Below, in pieces: positions 16,455 to 26,966 of a stretch of 64,000 bases of DNA. Source of the stretch: Gordonia hydrophobica NBRC 16057 (lineage in GTDB: Bacteria > Actinomycetota > Actinomycetes > Mycobacteriales > Mycobacteriaceae). The stretch lies in the NCBI RefSeq assembly GCF_001592365.1, contig NZ_BCWU01000008.1, forward strand, positions 62,001-126,000, given 5' to 3'. Made by a program: the position numbers and the translations under genes. Below the pieces are notes generated by a model that saw nothing but the letters and a program-made list of their open reading frames with translations, did not search any database and was not told the DNA's origin. Position 1 is the stretch's first letter, and each line of letters starts with the position of its first letter.

Positions 16455-17615
16455 ATGGTCACGAGACTGTCTGATGCGACCAGGGAGAGATACGGAGGAA
16501 AGGCCGCCGCGCTTGGTGACCTGTTGCGTGCGGGGCTGCCCGTCCCTGACGGGTTCGTCATCCCTTCTGATGCCGACCAGGGCGCAGGCCACGCTATTTC
16601 ATCTCTGCTGCGAACCGAAGTGGCGAGCGAACTCGTCCGATTGGGCCATCCGGCGGTCGCCGTTCGGTCGTCGGCGTTGAACGAGGACACCGCTGATGCG
16701 TCGGCTGCGGGTCAGTACGAGAGCGTCATCGGCGTCCAGGGAGTCGCGAGCGTGTGCGACGCGATCGCGACCTGCTGGGCATCGGCCGGCTCATCGAGAG
16801 CGAACGACTACTGGGGCGCCCAGGCGGATGGGTGTCCACCGCCCGCGAGCATGGCGGTGCTCGTGCAGCGTGTCATCGCGGTCGACGTATCCGGCGTCAT
16901 GTTCACACCCCAACATCCGGGTGAGCACACTCGGATCGAGGCTTCTTGGGGGCTCGGCCTGTCGGTCGTGGGCGGAACCGTCACCCCCGATGACTATGAG
17001 GTCGCAGCAGACTCGTCGGTCAGCCATCGTGTCGGGAGTAAACAGACCCGCATCGACCTCAACGCCGAGCGCGGTGGCGTAGTTGCAACGACGGTCACAC
17101 CTCGGCAGCAACAGGCTCGGACGCTCGACGACGACACGGTTCTCGCCCTGGCCAGGCTGGGAACGCGGATCGCGGCGCTACAGGGTGGTCCGCAAGACGT
17201 AGAGTGGGCGGTCGCCGACGACACGATCTGGATTCTTCAAGCGCGCCCCATCACCGCTGCGCTTCCCCGCGCGCCGCACCTCGCACCATCACCATCTGAG
17301 GCTCTTCGGGGAACGCCCGGATCACACGGCACCGTCACCGGCATCGCGCGGACCGTTCGCGGCCCCTCCGATTTCGGCCTGGTTGAGCCTGGACACATCC
17401 TGGTCTGTCCCTATACGGACCCTTCCTGGACGACACTATTCCGCATCGCTGCCGGAGTCGTCACCGAGACCGGCGGCGCCCTGTCACACGCCGCGATCGT
17501 CGCCCGCGAATACGGCATCCCAGCAGTCCTCGGCGTGCCCGACGCGCTGAACCTCGTCACGTCCGGCAGACGAGTGACGCTCGATGGAACAGCCGGAACC
17601 ATCACCCTGGCCTGA
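16455..17615 (+). CDS. Two-domain PEP/pyruvate-dikinase-like phosphotransferase
   Basis: 386 residues. An N-terminal PPDK/PEP-synthase ATP-grasp domain (about 1-275) has KAAALGDLLRAGLPVPDGFVI, AVRSSALNEDTADASAAGQY, VLVQRVIAVDVSGVMFTPQH and DVEWAVADDTIWILQARPI. It is followed directly by a C-terminal swivelling phosphohistidine domain (about 295-386) with catalytic His in TETGGALSHAAIVAREYGIP. Rifampin phosphotransferase and PEP synthase carry a large substrate domain between or after these. That domain is missing here, so the acceptor must be bound elsewhere or by another protein. GGGAGG lies 4 bases before the ATG at 16455. It is divergent from two HTH genes and followed by a phosphatase remnant. 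Phosphorylation of a small molecule is the expected chemistry; the substrate is unknown. Confidence 0.85.
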   Translation: MVTRLSDATRERYGGKAAALGDLLRAGLPVPDGFVIPSDADQGAGHAISSLLRTEVASELVRLGHPAVAVRSSALNEDTADASAAGQYESVIGVQGVASVCDAIATCWASAGSSRANDYWGAQADGCPPPASMAVLVQRVIAVDVSGVMFTPQHPGEHTRIEASWGLGLSVVGGTVTPDDYEVAADSSVSHRVGSKQTRIDLNAERGGVVATTVTPRQQQARTLDDDTVLALARLGTRIAALQGGPQDVEWAVADDTIWILQARPITAALPRAPHLAPSPSEALRGTPGSHGTVTGIARTVRGPSDFGLVEPGHILVCPYTDPSWTTLFRIAAGVVTETGGALSHAAIVAREYGIPAVLGVPDALNLVTSGRRVTLDGTAGTITLA

Positions 17616-17635
17616 ACGCCAAGGAGAATGAACTC

Positions 17636-17710
17636 GTGGCGACTGGCTACGTCTACATCGCCCGCCACGGTGACGTCCGCACGGGCGAGGCGCACGGCCT
17701 CCGCCTTTGA
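17636..17710 (+). pseudogene. N-terminal remnant of a histidine phosphatase
   Basis: 24 codons from GTG at 17636, with AAGGAG 9 bases upstream, encode VATGYVYIARHGDVRTGEAHGLRL and then TGA at 17708-17710. YIARHGD is the start of the histidine phosphatase (phosphoglycerate-mutase-like) family, whose first beta strand ends in RHG. The remaining ~170 residues are absent, and the sequence runs into the riboswitch region instead. It probably marks the right edge of the cassette or a deletion junction. A functional 24-residue peptide is less likely. Confidence 0.6.
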
Positions 17711-17763
17711 GCGCCCTTAGTCTTCGATCTCAGGCTGCCGCGACATCCCGAGGTGGTACAACT

Positions 17764-17877
17764 TCGGAGAGTGACACGGGGTGCTGCGCGGCAGCTGAGA
17801 CCACACCCGTCGAACCTGATCCAGTTAGCACTGGCGAAGGGATGTCCCCTCCTTCGTCGTTGTCTTCTTCGAAGGAG
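17764..17877 (+). promoter_or_regulatory. TPP riboswitch (THI element) with SD-masking hairpin
   Basis: The conserved thi-box blocks are present in order: ACACGGGGTGC near 17774, GCTGAGA near 17794, ACACCCGTCGAACCTGAT to 17820, CCAGTTAGCACTGGCGAAGGGA to about 17842. The 3' side follows with an expression platform: CTCCTTCG (17849-17856) is perfectly complementary to CGAAGGAG (17870-17877), which contains the Shine-Dalgarno sequence of the SDR start at 17885. This points to control of translation initiation by thiamin pyrophosphate. The outer P1 strand GGAG (about 17766-17769) could also pair with the same CTCC, so on/off logic cannot be settled by eye. Confidence 0.93.
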
Positions 17878-17884
17878 ATCGTCC

Positions 17885-18670
17885 ATGACCGCACCGGCCC
17901 TCACCACCCCGACCCTCGCCGATCACCTGGTGCTCGTCACCGGCGGCGCCCGCGGTCTGGGCGCCGCGATCAGCGAAGCCTTCCTGGACGCAGGCGCCAG
18001 GGTGATCGTCAACTACCACCGGTCGCAGGACGCCGCGGAGCAACTCTCCTCGCGATTTCCGGACCGGGCGTTCGCCGTCGGCGCCGACGTCCGCGATCCC
18101 GATCAGGTACGGCGTCTCGTGACCGACGCCGAAGCCCACTTCCAGACCCCGATCACGACCTTGGTCAACAACGCGCTCATGGACTTCTCGTTCAACGGCG
18201 ACGCGCGCCCCAAGGCCGACGAACTGACCGCGGAGCAGTTGGCGGCGCAGTTCGTCGGCTCGGTTCAAGCGCCGGTCGATCTGATCCAGGCGGTGCTGCC
18301 GAGCATGCGCAACGCCGGCGGCGGCCGCATCATCAACATCGGCACCAATCTGTTCCAGTACCCGGTGGTGCCCTACCACGACTACACCGCGGCCAAGGCC
18401 GCACTGCTGTCGATCACCCGCACCTTCGCCGACGATCTCGGTCCGGACGGCATCAACGTCAACATGGTCTCCGGTGGTCTGCTGCGCACCACCGATGCCT
18501 CGGCAGCCACTCCGGACGCTGTGTTCGACGCGATCGCGTCCGGCACGCCGCTGCGGCGCGTGACCACTCCGGCCGAACTCGCCGACACGGTGCTCTTCCT
18601 CGCCTCGGCGTGGGCGCGCGGCGTCACGGGCCAGAACCTGATCGTCGACGGCGGCTTGGTCAAGGGCTGA
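17885..18670 (+). CDS. Thiamin-riboswitch-controlled SDR (3-oxoacyl-ACP-reductase-like)
   Basis: 261 residues, a FabG-like SDR with NAD(P) motif TGGARGLG near residue 19, NNA near 93, Ser/Asn region INIGTNLFQYP and catalytic YTAAK near 169, ending VTGQNLIVDGGLVKG. Its start is the ATG 7 bases after the GGAG that the riboswitch hairpin can mask. SDRs under THI elements have been noted in comparative studies of thiamin regulation (name oarX). Their reaction is not established as far as I know, but control by TPP implies a part in thiamin or thiazole/pyrimidine metabolism or salvage. Aconitase follows after 117 bases with its own promoter. Confidence 0.87.
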   Translation: MTAPALTTPTLADHLVLVTGGARGLGAAISEAFLDAGARVIVNYHRSQDAAEQLSSRFPDRAFAVGADVRDPDQVRRLVTDAEAHFQTPITTLVNNALMDFSFNGDARPKADELTAEQLAAQFVGSVQAPVDLIQAVLPSMRNAGGGRIINIGTNLFQYPVVPYHDYTAAKAALLSITRTFADDLGPDGINVNMVSGGLLRTTDASAATPDAVFDAIASGTPLRRVTTPAELADTVLFLASAWARGVTGQNLIVDGGLVKG

Positions 18671-18712
18671 GCCCCGACCGTCGCATCCCGCCTTATTTCG
18701 GACGAATCCGCG

Positions 18713-18763
18713 TAGCGTCGAAGGTAGTCAGATGCCTCGCGCGGCCCGGCCCTCAGGCCGCGC
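18713..18763 (+). promoter_or_regulatory. Aconitase promoter and leader hairpin
   Basis: TAGCGT (18713-18718) is a likely -10 box. The leader holds GCGCGGCC/GGCCGCGC (18739-18746 with 18756-18763), an 8-bp stem ending about 25 bases before the GTG start. Its role is unknown. Confidence 0.45.
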
Positions 18764-18787
18764 TAACGCGGAAGGTGGCGAAAGCAC

Positions 18788-21592
<2,805 letters not shown>

Positions 21593-21624
21593 TGTCGCAG
21601 GACACTAACGTCCGACATGCACGG

Positions 21625-21659
21625 TCGTGGCAGGACGGGAGCATCCCGTTCTGCCACGA
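21625..21659 (+). terminator. Terminator after aconitase
   Basis: A 16-bp stem (21625-21640 with 21644-21659) with one G-T wobble and a 3-base loop. It also rules out the earlier start at 21592 for the next gene. Confidence 0.8.
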
Positions 21660-21666
21660 TCGGACC

Positions 21667-22416
21667 ATGACCGCACTGGGTTGGATGACGCGCTACGACG
21701 CTGGACGCCATGACGAGATCTGGCATGAGCTGCGGATGCTCGGCGACCGCGTCCACGAGTCGAGGTACCGTCCGGAAGCACAGGCCGTCTGCGACGAGAT
21801 GGCGACGCGCGCCCATCAGAACGTGACGACCCTCGTCGCGGCCCTTACCGCCGACGGATACACGTTCACCACCAACGACGACGATCGTGCACCGGTATCG
21901 CCGCACGTGTCACCCGGCCCGCGCGCCGCCGAGCTCGCGCACTGGCTCGACGAGCGATTCGGGATCCCGTTGGCCGTGGCGTCGTGGGTGCGGATCGTCG
22001 GCGACGTCTGGTTCATCGGAGAACACCCGCGATGGTCGACCGCCGCCGACGCCGATCCCCTGGTGATGGAACTCTCGGGGGCACGCTATCCGGAACAGGA
22101 CGTCCGAGCCTACCTCGAGGACGACTACGCCCAATGGCAGGAGTGGGCGAAGTCCGAGCCCGCGGAAGCCGGCGTGTTCGGTCTGCCCGCCGCTCCCGAT
22201 CGGCTGACGAAGGCGAACGTGAGCGGCGGCCTGCCGTACGGATTCCCGATTCCGGACCGATCAGCGGAGGGGACGTTCCGGGGCGATGTCGCCATGCCGT
22301 TCGTCGCCTATCTGAACCACGTGTTCGACAACGCCGGATTCCCCCATCCCACGACGCCGCCCGATGAGCAGAGCCGACTCCGCCGGGAGTTGGCGCCGCG
22401 CATGCTCCGCCTCTGA
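21667..22416 (+). CDS. Conserved-looking hypothetical protein
   Basis: 249 residues from the ATG at 21667, which lies 8 bases after the aconitase terminator; CACGAT ends 6 bases upstream, so the mRNA may be leaderless. The product is acidic and tryptophan-rich, without signal peptide or membrane helix. It seems to have two parts: a helical N-terminus (ALGWMTRYDAGRHDEIWHELRMLG ... VTTLVAALTADGY) and an alpha/beta C-terminal part with WVRIVGDVWFIGEHP, DPLVMELSGA and WQEWAKSEPAEAGVF. The latter has the feel of an SMI1/KNR4-like (SUKH) or similar immunity-type fold, but I cannot support that with a motif. No functional neighbour. Confidence 0.7.
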   Translation: MTALGWMTRYDAGRHDEIWHELRMLGDRVHESRYRPEAQAVCDEMATRAHQNVTTLVAALTADGYTFTTNDDDRAPVSPHVSPGPRAAELAHWLDERFGIPLAVASWVRIVGDVWFIGEHPRWSTAADADPLVMELSGARYPEQDVRAYLEDDYAQWQEWAKSEPAEAGVFGLPAAPDRLTKANVSGGLPYGFPIPDRSAEGTFRGDVAMPFVAYLNHVFDNAGFPHPTTPPDEQSRLRRELAPRMLRL

Positions 22417-22447
22417 TCGAGCCGTCCCTGGATCGCTTTCACCAACC

Positions 22448-22503
22448 TGTCGATCTGGCCGCGTCCCGTACGTCACCATGGTGTCGGGCTGATCGGCCCG
22501 ACA
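22448..22503 (+). promoter_or_regulatory. ECF42-type promoter and leader hairpin of the DGPF gene
   Basis: -35-like TGTCGA (22448-22453), 17 bases, then CGTC (22471-22474), which starts a 19-base block CGTCACCATGGTGTCGGGC identical to that at 30704-30722. TGTCGGGC/GCCCGACA (22482-22489 with 22496-22503) forms an 8-bp hairpin in the leader. TGTCGA plus CGTC fits the published ECF42 promoter pattern. Confidence 0.75.
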
Positions 22504-22540
22504 TCACACCACGTCACACTTGTCGCCACTGGGAGATGCC

Positions 22541-22885
22541 ATGAAATACGCACTGTTACTGATGGGCCACATCAACGATCCGGCCTGCGGCGAAGACGGC
22601 GGCGCGAGCCCCGAAGAGTTCTTCGCCTTCGATAAAGAGATCACCGACGCGGGGGTGGTCGTCAGTTCCTTCGCACTCGAGGACGAGCGAGTGATGGTGC
22701 ACACCGACGACTCCGGCGAACGCGTCGTCGCATCGTCCGGACCCTTTGCCGAGGTGCAGGAGTTCGTCGGCGGCGCCTACATCATCGAGGTGGCCGACGT
22801 CGACGAGGCGATCGCGTGGGCGCGACGCAGCCCGGGATCGGCGCCGGGCGGACACGTCGAGATCCGGCCGCTGGCGCCGTACTGA
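22541..22885 (+). CDS. YCII-related (DGPF domain) protein
   Basis: 114 residues forming one ferredoxin-like YCII/DGPF domain: MKYALLLMGHIN at the start, SSGPFAEVQEFVGGAYIIEV (the DGPF motif with S for D) near 66, and DVDEAIAWARRSPGS near 88. DGPF proteins are the hallmark partners of ECF42 sigma factors. Here the sigma gene is 7.9 kb away but has the same promoter and leader hairpin, so I infer one regulon. The ATG at 22541 has GGGAGA 4 bases upstream; an ATG 21 bases earlier is unlikely. Molecular function of DGPF proteins is not known to me. It ends at a strong bidirectional terminator shared with the thiolase. Confidence 0.88.
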   Translation: MKYALLLMGHINDPACGEDGGASPEEFFAFDKEITDAGVVVSSFALEDERVMVHTDDSGERVVASSGPFAEVQEFVGGAYIIEVADVDEAIAWARRSPGSAPGGHVEIRPLAPY

Positions 22886-22904
22886 TCGACCACCTGATCG
22901 AGAC

Positions 22905-22951
22905 ACGACGACCGCTCGGTGTCGGCACAGCCGACATCGAGCGGTCGTCGT
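22905..22951. terminator. Bidirectional terminator between DGPF gene and thiolase
   Basis: The perfect 14-bp outer stem (22905-22918 with 22938-22951) continues inward for 7 more pairs including one wobble, with a CACAG loop. It lies between convergent genes. Confidence 0.85.
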
Positions 22952-22982
22952 TCGGGTCATTGCTCGTCACAAGCACCGCGGC

Positions 22983-24140
22983 TCAGACGCTGAGGTTCTC
23001 CAGAATCGTCGCGTTGGCCATCCCGCCGCCTTCGCACATGGTCTGCAGCCCGTAGCGAACGCCGCTTGCACGCAGGTGGTGCACGAGGGTCGTCGCCAGG
23101 CGGGCGCCCGACCCGCCGAGCGGATGGCCCAGCGCGATCGCACCACCGTTCGGATTCACGAGTGTCTCATCGGCGCCGGTCTCGGTGAGCCAAGCACCGA
23201 CCACACTGGCGAACGCCTCATTGACTTCGAAGGCGCCGATGTCCGAGAGCGACAGGCCCGCACGCTTCAGAGCGAGCGCCGTCGCCGGAATGGGGCCGGC
23301 GAGCATCGTCACCGGATCGGTGCCGACCACGGTCGCGGTGTGCACTCGCGCCAGCGGGCGCAGACCGAGTTCGTTCGCGCGTTCACTCGACATCACCAGC
23401 AGCGCCGACGCACCGTCGGAGATCTGCGAGGCATTGCCTGCGGTGACGTATCGGTCCTCGCCGAGGATCGGGGTCAGGGTGCTGAGCTTGTCGACCGTCG
23501 AGCCGCGGCGCACCCCCTCGTCGACGCTGAACACGCTGCCGTCGGCGAGCTCGATGGGCACGATCTCCGCGTCGAATCGACCGGCGTCGATCGCGGCGGC
23601 GGCGCGGTCGTGCGAGCGGACGCTGTAGGCGTCCATCCAGCCACGATCGATGCCGTACTGCTCCGCGAGCATCTCGGCGCCGCGCATCTGATTGAACTCG
23701 ATGCCGTCGTACCGGCTCTTGATCCGGTCGCTGTTCGGGTCACCGAGTCCGACCCGCCGGGCCGACCCCATCGGGATCCGGGACATCGACTCGACGCCGC
23801 CGGCCACCGCCACGTCGTACTGACCGGCGATCACTCCCGCCGCCGCGAAATGCAGGGCCTGCTGGCTCGATCCGCACTGTCGCTCGATCGTCGTTCCGGG
23901 AATGGTCTCCGGCCAGCCTGCGGCGAGCACGGCGTTGCGGCCGGGGTTGCCCGCCTGCTCGCCGACCTGACCGACGCATCCCCAGATCACGTCGTCGACG
24001 AGGTCGGGGGCGATGCCGGTCCGTTCAGTCAGGGCGTTCAAGACGTCGGCCGAGAGGTCGACGGGGTGCATGTCTTTGAGTCGGCCGTTGCGGCGACCGA
24101 GCGGACTTCGGACGGCGTCGACGATGACGGCATCACGCAT
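22983..24140 (-). CDS. Acetyl-CoA C-acyltransferase (thiolase)
   Basis: 385 residues, a biosynthetic/degradative thiolase. The nucleophilic Cys lies in TTIERQCGSSQQALHFAAAG (about residue 89). FEVNEAFASV and NPNGGAIALGHPLGGSGAR supply the oxyanion and catalytic His (about 342), and the second Cys is in QTMCEGGGMANA (about 372). It cleaves 3-oxoacyl-CoA to give acetyl-CoA. As last gene of the six-gene leftward operon it completes a beta-oxidation-like round. The sequence resembles the FadA5/steroid-type and general acetyl-CoA acetyltransferases of actinobacteria; chain-length preference cannot be read. It starts 50 bases after the hydratase. Confidence 0.93.
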   Translation of the reverse strand: MRDAVIVDAVRSPLGRRNGRLKDMHPVDLSADVLNALTERTGIAPDLVDDVIWGCVGQVGEQAGNPGRNAVLAAGWPETIPGTTIERQCGSSQQALHFAAAGVIAGQYDVAVAGGVESMSRIPMGSARRVGLGDPNSDRIKSRYDGIEFNQMRGAEMLAEQYGIDRGWMDAYSVRSHDRAAAAIDAGRFDAEIVPIELADGSVFSVDEGVRRGSTVDKLSTLTPILGEDRYVTAGNASQISDGASALLVMSSERANELGLRPLARVHTATVVGTDPVTMLAGPIPATALALKRAGLSLSDIGAFEVNEAFASVVGAWLTETGADETLVNPNGGAIALGHPLGGSGARLATTLVHHLRASGVRYGLQTMCEGGGMANATILENLSV

Positions 24141-24189
24141 GGGTAATCACTTCTCTCTCAATCAGATGTATGGGGGTGCCGGGCTCGCC

Positions 24190-24975
24190 CTAGGTCGCGG
24201 TCCAGACCGGATCGCGACGTTCGGTGAACGCCGCAGCGCCTTCCTTCGCGTCGTTGGACTGCAGGACCGGCATCACGATCTCCCTCGACAGGCTGAACCG
24301 CTGGTCACGGGGCCAGTCGGAGGACGCGTCCATCACTGCTTTGCTCGCCTGAACCGCAAGGGGTCCGTTGCCTGCGAGGACGGTCGCCAGTTCCAGAGCG
24401 CCGGCGAGCGCGGAACCGGACGGCGTCAGCCGGTTGATCAGGCCGAGCGCGCTCAGTTCTCCTGCCGCTTTCGGTTCTCCGGTGAGAACCATCTCGACAG
24501 CGATCGCCCGCGGCAGCCGCTCCGGCAGACGATGCAGACCGCCGGCGGCCGCGACGAGACCGCGTTTCACCTCGGGCAGACCGAACATCGCGTCCTCGGC
24601 GGCCACGATCAGGTCGGCGGCGAGCACCAGCTCGAACCCTCCCGCCAAGGCACCGCCTTCGACGGCCGCGATGAGCGGCTTCGTCGGCGGCGCTTCGACG
24701 AGTCCGGCGAAGCCGCGCCCCTCGACCCGCGGGCTCTCGCCCCGCAGGAAGGCCTTGAGATCCATGCCTGCGCAGAAGAACCCGCCGGCGCCGGTGATGA
24801 CTCCGACCCGTAACTCCGGATCAGCGTCCAGTCGCGTGATCGCGGCGGCGACGGCCTCGGCGACGGTTCGGTTGACCGCATTGCGCGCACCGGGCCGATT
24901 CAGGGTGATGACGAGGATCGGTCCATGCTGCTCGACGAGCACCTCGTCGACCGTCGAATCGACGGCCGCGGTCAT
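24190..24975 (-). CDS. Enoyl-CoA hydratase/isomerase
   Basis: A crotonase-family protein of 261 residues. The CoA-binding and oxyanion segments are VITGAGGFFCAGMDLKAFLRG near 60-80 and KPLIAAVEGGALAGGFELVLAADLIVA near 100-127, then FGLPEVKRGLVAAAGGLHRLPERLP. Its start overlaps the SDR stop by four bases (ATGA at 24972-24975), which indicates coupling with the dehydrogenase for the next step. Expected reaction: hydration of 2-enoyl-CoA. The family also contains isomerases and hydrolases, so the reaction is inferred from operon order. Confidence 0.92.
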   Translation of the reverse strand: MTAAVDSTVDEVLVEQHGPILVITLNRPGARNAVNRTVAEAVAAAITRLDADPELRVGVITGAGGFFCAGMDLKAFLRGESPRVEGRGFAGLVEAPPTKPLIAAVEGGALAGGFELVLAADLIVAAEDAMFGLPEVKRGLVAAAGGLHRLPERLPRAIAVEMVLTGEPKAAGELSALGLINRLTPSGSALAGALELATVLAGNGPLAVQASKAVMDASSDWPRDQRFSLSREIVMPVLQSNDAKEGAAAFTERRDPVWTAT

Positions 24976-25736
24976 CGCGGACCCATTCGGATCGCGCCGT
25001 CCAGACGGACCGTTTCGCCGTTGATCATGCCGTTGCTGATCATGTGCTCGGCCAGGGCGGCGAACTCCGTGGGATCACCGAGGCGCTTCGGATGCGGGAC
25101 CGCCGCGGCGAGCGCCTCGCGAATGTCGTCCCGCGCGTTGAGCAGCAGCGGCGTCGCGAACACGCCGGGGGCGATGGTGTTGACGCGAATGCCGACCGTC
25201 GCCAGGTCACGGGCCGCGGGCAGGGTCATACCGACGACCGCCGCCTTCGACGCCGCATAGTTGATCTGGCCGATCTGCCCCTCGTACGCCGCGACGGACG
25301 CGGTGAGCACCACGGCTCCGCGGTCGCCGTCGAGCTCCTCGTTGCTCGCCATGGCCTGCGCCGCGAAGCGGAGGACGTTGAACGTGCCGATCACGTTGAG
25401 GCCGATGACCGACTCGAAGGGGTCGAGATCGGTCGCCTTCCCGGCCTTGTCGAGGATCCGCATCGGCTTGCCGCGTCCGGCGCAGTGGACGACGGCGCGA
25501 ACCGGTCCGCGCGTCTGGGCGTCGGCGAAGGCGGCTTCGACCGCTGCCCCGTCGGTGACGTCCGCGGCGACGAAGGTCGCTGCGGCGCCGAGGCGACTGG
25601 CCTGCTCGGCGCCGTCGGAGTTCGGCAGATCGATCAAGGTCACCGTCGCGCCGCCCTCGATGAGCCGAGTCGCGGTGGCGAGGCCCAGACCTGACGCACC
25701 GCCGGTGACGACGGCGTTGATGGTGTCGATTCTCAT
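24972..25736 (-). CDS. SDR, 3-hydroxyacyl-CoA dehydrogenase type II-like
   Basis: 254 residues. TGGASGLG near 12 binds NAD, ADVTD near 58 fits NAD preference, and the catalytic YAASK is near 158 with Ser in LTASVAAYEG. It ends NGETVRLDGAIRMGPR. The pattern (VTGGASGLGLATATRLIEGGA, then HCAGRGKPMRILDKAGKA) is that of HSD10/HADH2-like enzymes, which oxidise 3-hydroxyacyl-CoA. Position between the acyl-CoA dehydrogenase and the hydratase supports that role. AGGACA lies about 11 bases before the ATG. Confidence 0.9.
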   Translation of the reverse strand: MRIDTINAVVTGGASGLGLATATRLIEGGATVTLIDLPNSDGAEQASRLGAAATFVAADVTDGAAVEAAFADAQTRGPVRAVVHCAGRGKPMRILDKAGKATDLDPFESVIGLNVIGTFNVLRFAAQAMASNEELDGDRGAVVLTASVAAYEGQIGQINYAASKAAVVGMTLPAARDLATVGIRVNTIAPGVFATPLLLNARDDIREALAAAVPHPKRLGDPTEFAALAEHMISNGMINGETVRLDGAIRMGPR

Positions 25737-25785
25737 TCTGGAGTGTCCTTTGTGACTGTGAGGTGTGCGGTGGTCCGAGCCGACG

Positions 25786-26934
25786 TCAGAGGCCGATGGA
25801 CTTGGAGATGACGCTCTTCATGACTTCGCTGGTGCCGCCGAAGATGCGGGTGACGCGAGCGTCGGCGTAGAGCCGCGCGATCGGGTACTCGGTCATGTAG
25901 CCGTAGCCGCCGTGCACTTGCAGGCACTTGTCGATCACGCGTGCCTGCACCTCGGTGCAGAAGAGCTTGGCTTTGGCGGCGTCGGCGGGAGCGAGTTCGC
26001 CCGCGTCCAGCGCGACGAGCGCCTGATCGACGAGGGCCTGCCCCGCCGCCAACTCGGTGGCGCATTCGGCGAGGACGAACTTGGTGTTCTGGAAGCCCGC
26101 GAGCGGCTTGCCGAAGACCAGGCGTTCCTGGGCGTATTCGACCGCCAGGTTCACCGCGGCCGTCGCGGTCGCGAGCGCGGTGATGGCGATCGACAGTCGC
26201 TCCTGCGAGAGGTTGTGGCCGAGCATCCCGAAGGCCCGCCCCTCTTCGCCGAGCAGGTTGCGCGCAGGGACGCGGACGTCGACGAAGCTCAGTTCGGCGG
26301 TATCGCTCGACTTCATGCCGATCTTGTGCAGGTTGCGACCGTGGCTGAAACCAGGCATGTCGCGCTCGACGACCAGCAGGGACAGCCCGTCGCGCCGGTT
26401 CTCCACGTCCTTGTCGGTCCGGGCCAGGACGATCACCAGGTCGGCGTTGATGCCGCCGGTGATGAAGGTCTTGGCGCCGTTGAGGATGTAGTCGTCGCCG
26501 TCGCGGACCGCGGTGGTCGCGACGCCGGCCAGGTCGGATCCGATTCCGGGCTCGGTCATCGCGATGGAGCTGACGAGTCCGCCGTCGGCGAATCCGGGGA
26601 ACCAGCGGCGACGCTGTTCGTCGTTGCAGTATTCGAGGAAGTACGGGAGCACGGTGTTCAGGTGCACCTGGAATCCACCGAGCGAGGCTGCGGCGTACCC
26701 GATCTCCTCGTACACGACGGTGTTGAACAGGAAGCTGTCGATCCCGCCGCCCCCGAACTCCTCGGGGATCTGCAGTCCGTTGATACCGATCTCGGCGGTC
26801 TTCTTGTAGAAGTCGCGCGGGATGCAGCCCTGCTCCTCCCAGTCGGGGAGGTTCGGAACGATCTCTTTGGCGATGAACTGGCGGACGGACTCACGGAACG
26901 CGTCGTGGTCCTCGGAGAAGATGGTGCGCTTCAC
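25786..26934 (-). CDS. Acyl-CoA dehydrogenase
   Basis: 382 residues, FAD-dependent. ACAD signature 1 is MTEPGIGSDLAGV near 130; also visible are YILNGAKTFITGG near 152, RLVFGKPLAGFQNTKF near 274 and VHGGYGYMTEYPIARLYADARV near 340. The region where many ACADs have EGT reads RIFGGTSEVMK, so the catalytic base is not at the usual C-terminal Glu. Long-chain/isovaleryl-type enzymes take it from an internal helix. I chose GTG at 26934 (GAAAGG 9 bases upstream) because KRTIFSEDHDAFRESVRQFI is the family's N-terminus. Third gene of the operon; expected to make the 2-enoyl-CoA used by the hydratase. Confidence 0.93.
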   Translation of the reverse strand: MKRTIFSEDHDAFRESVRQFIAKEIVPNLPDWEEQGCIPRDFYKKTAEIGINGLQIPEEFGGGGIDSFLFNTVVYEEIGYAAASLGGFQVHLNTVLPYFLEYCNDEQRRRWFPGFADGGLVSSIAMTEPGIGSDLAGVATTAVRDGDDYILNGAKTFITGGINADLVIVLARTDKDVENRRDGLSLLVVERDMPGFSHGRNLHKIGMKSSDTAELSFVDVRVPARNLLGEEGRAFGMLGHNLSQERLSIAITALATATAAVNLAVEYAQERLVFGKPLAGFQNTKFVLAECATELAAGQALVDQALVALDAGELAPADAAKAKLFCTEVQARVIDKCLQVHGGYGYMTEYPIARLYADARVTRIFGGTSEVMKSVISKSIGL

Positions 26935-26966
26935 GGTAGCGGCCTTTCGAAAGGTGGAGGAGGTGT

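Noticed and set aside
15054-17710. Integrative element using tRNA-His as attachment site
   Set aside because: No integrase and no repeated tRNA 3' end were found in the window, so insertion next to the tRNA is suggested but an att site is not claimed.
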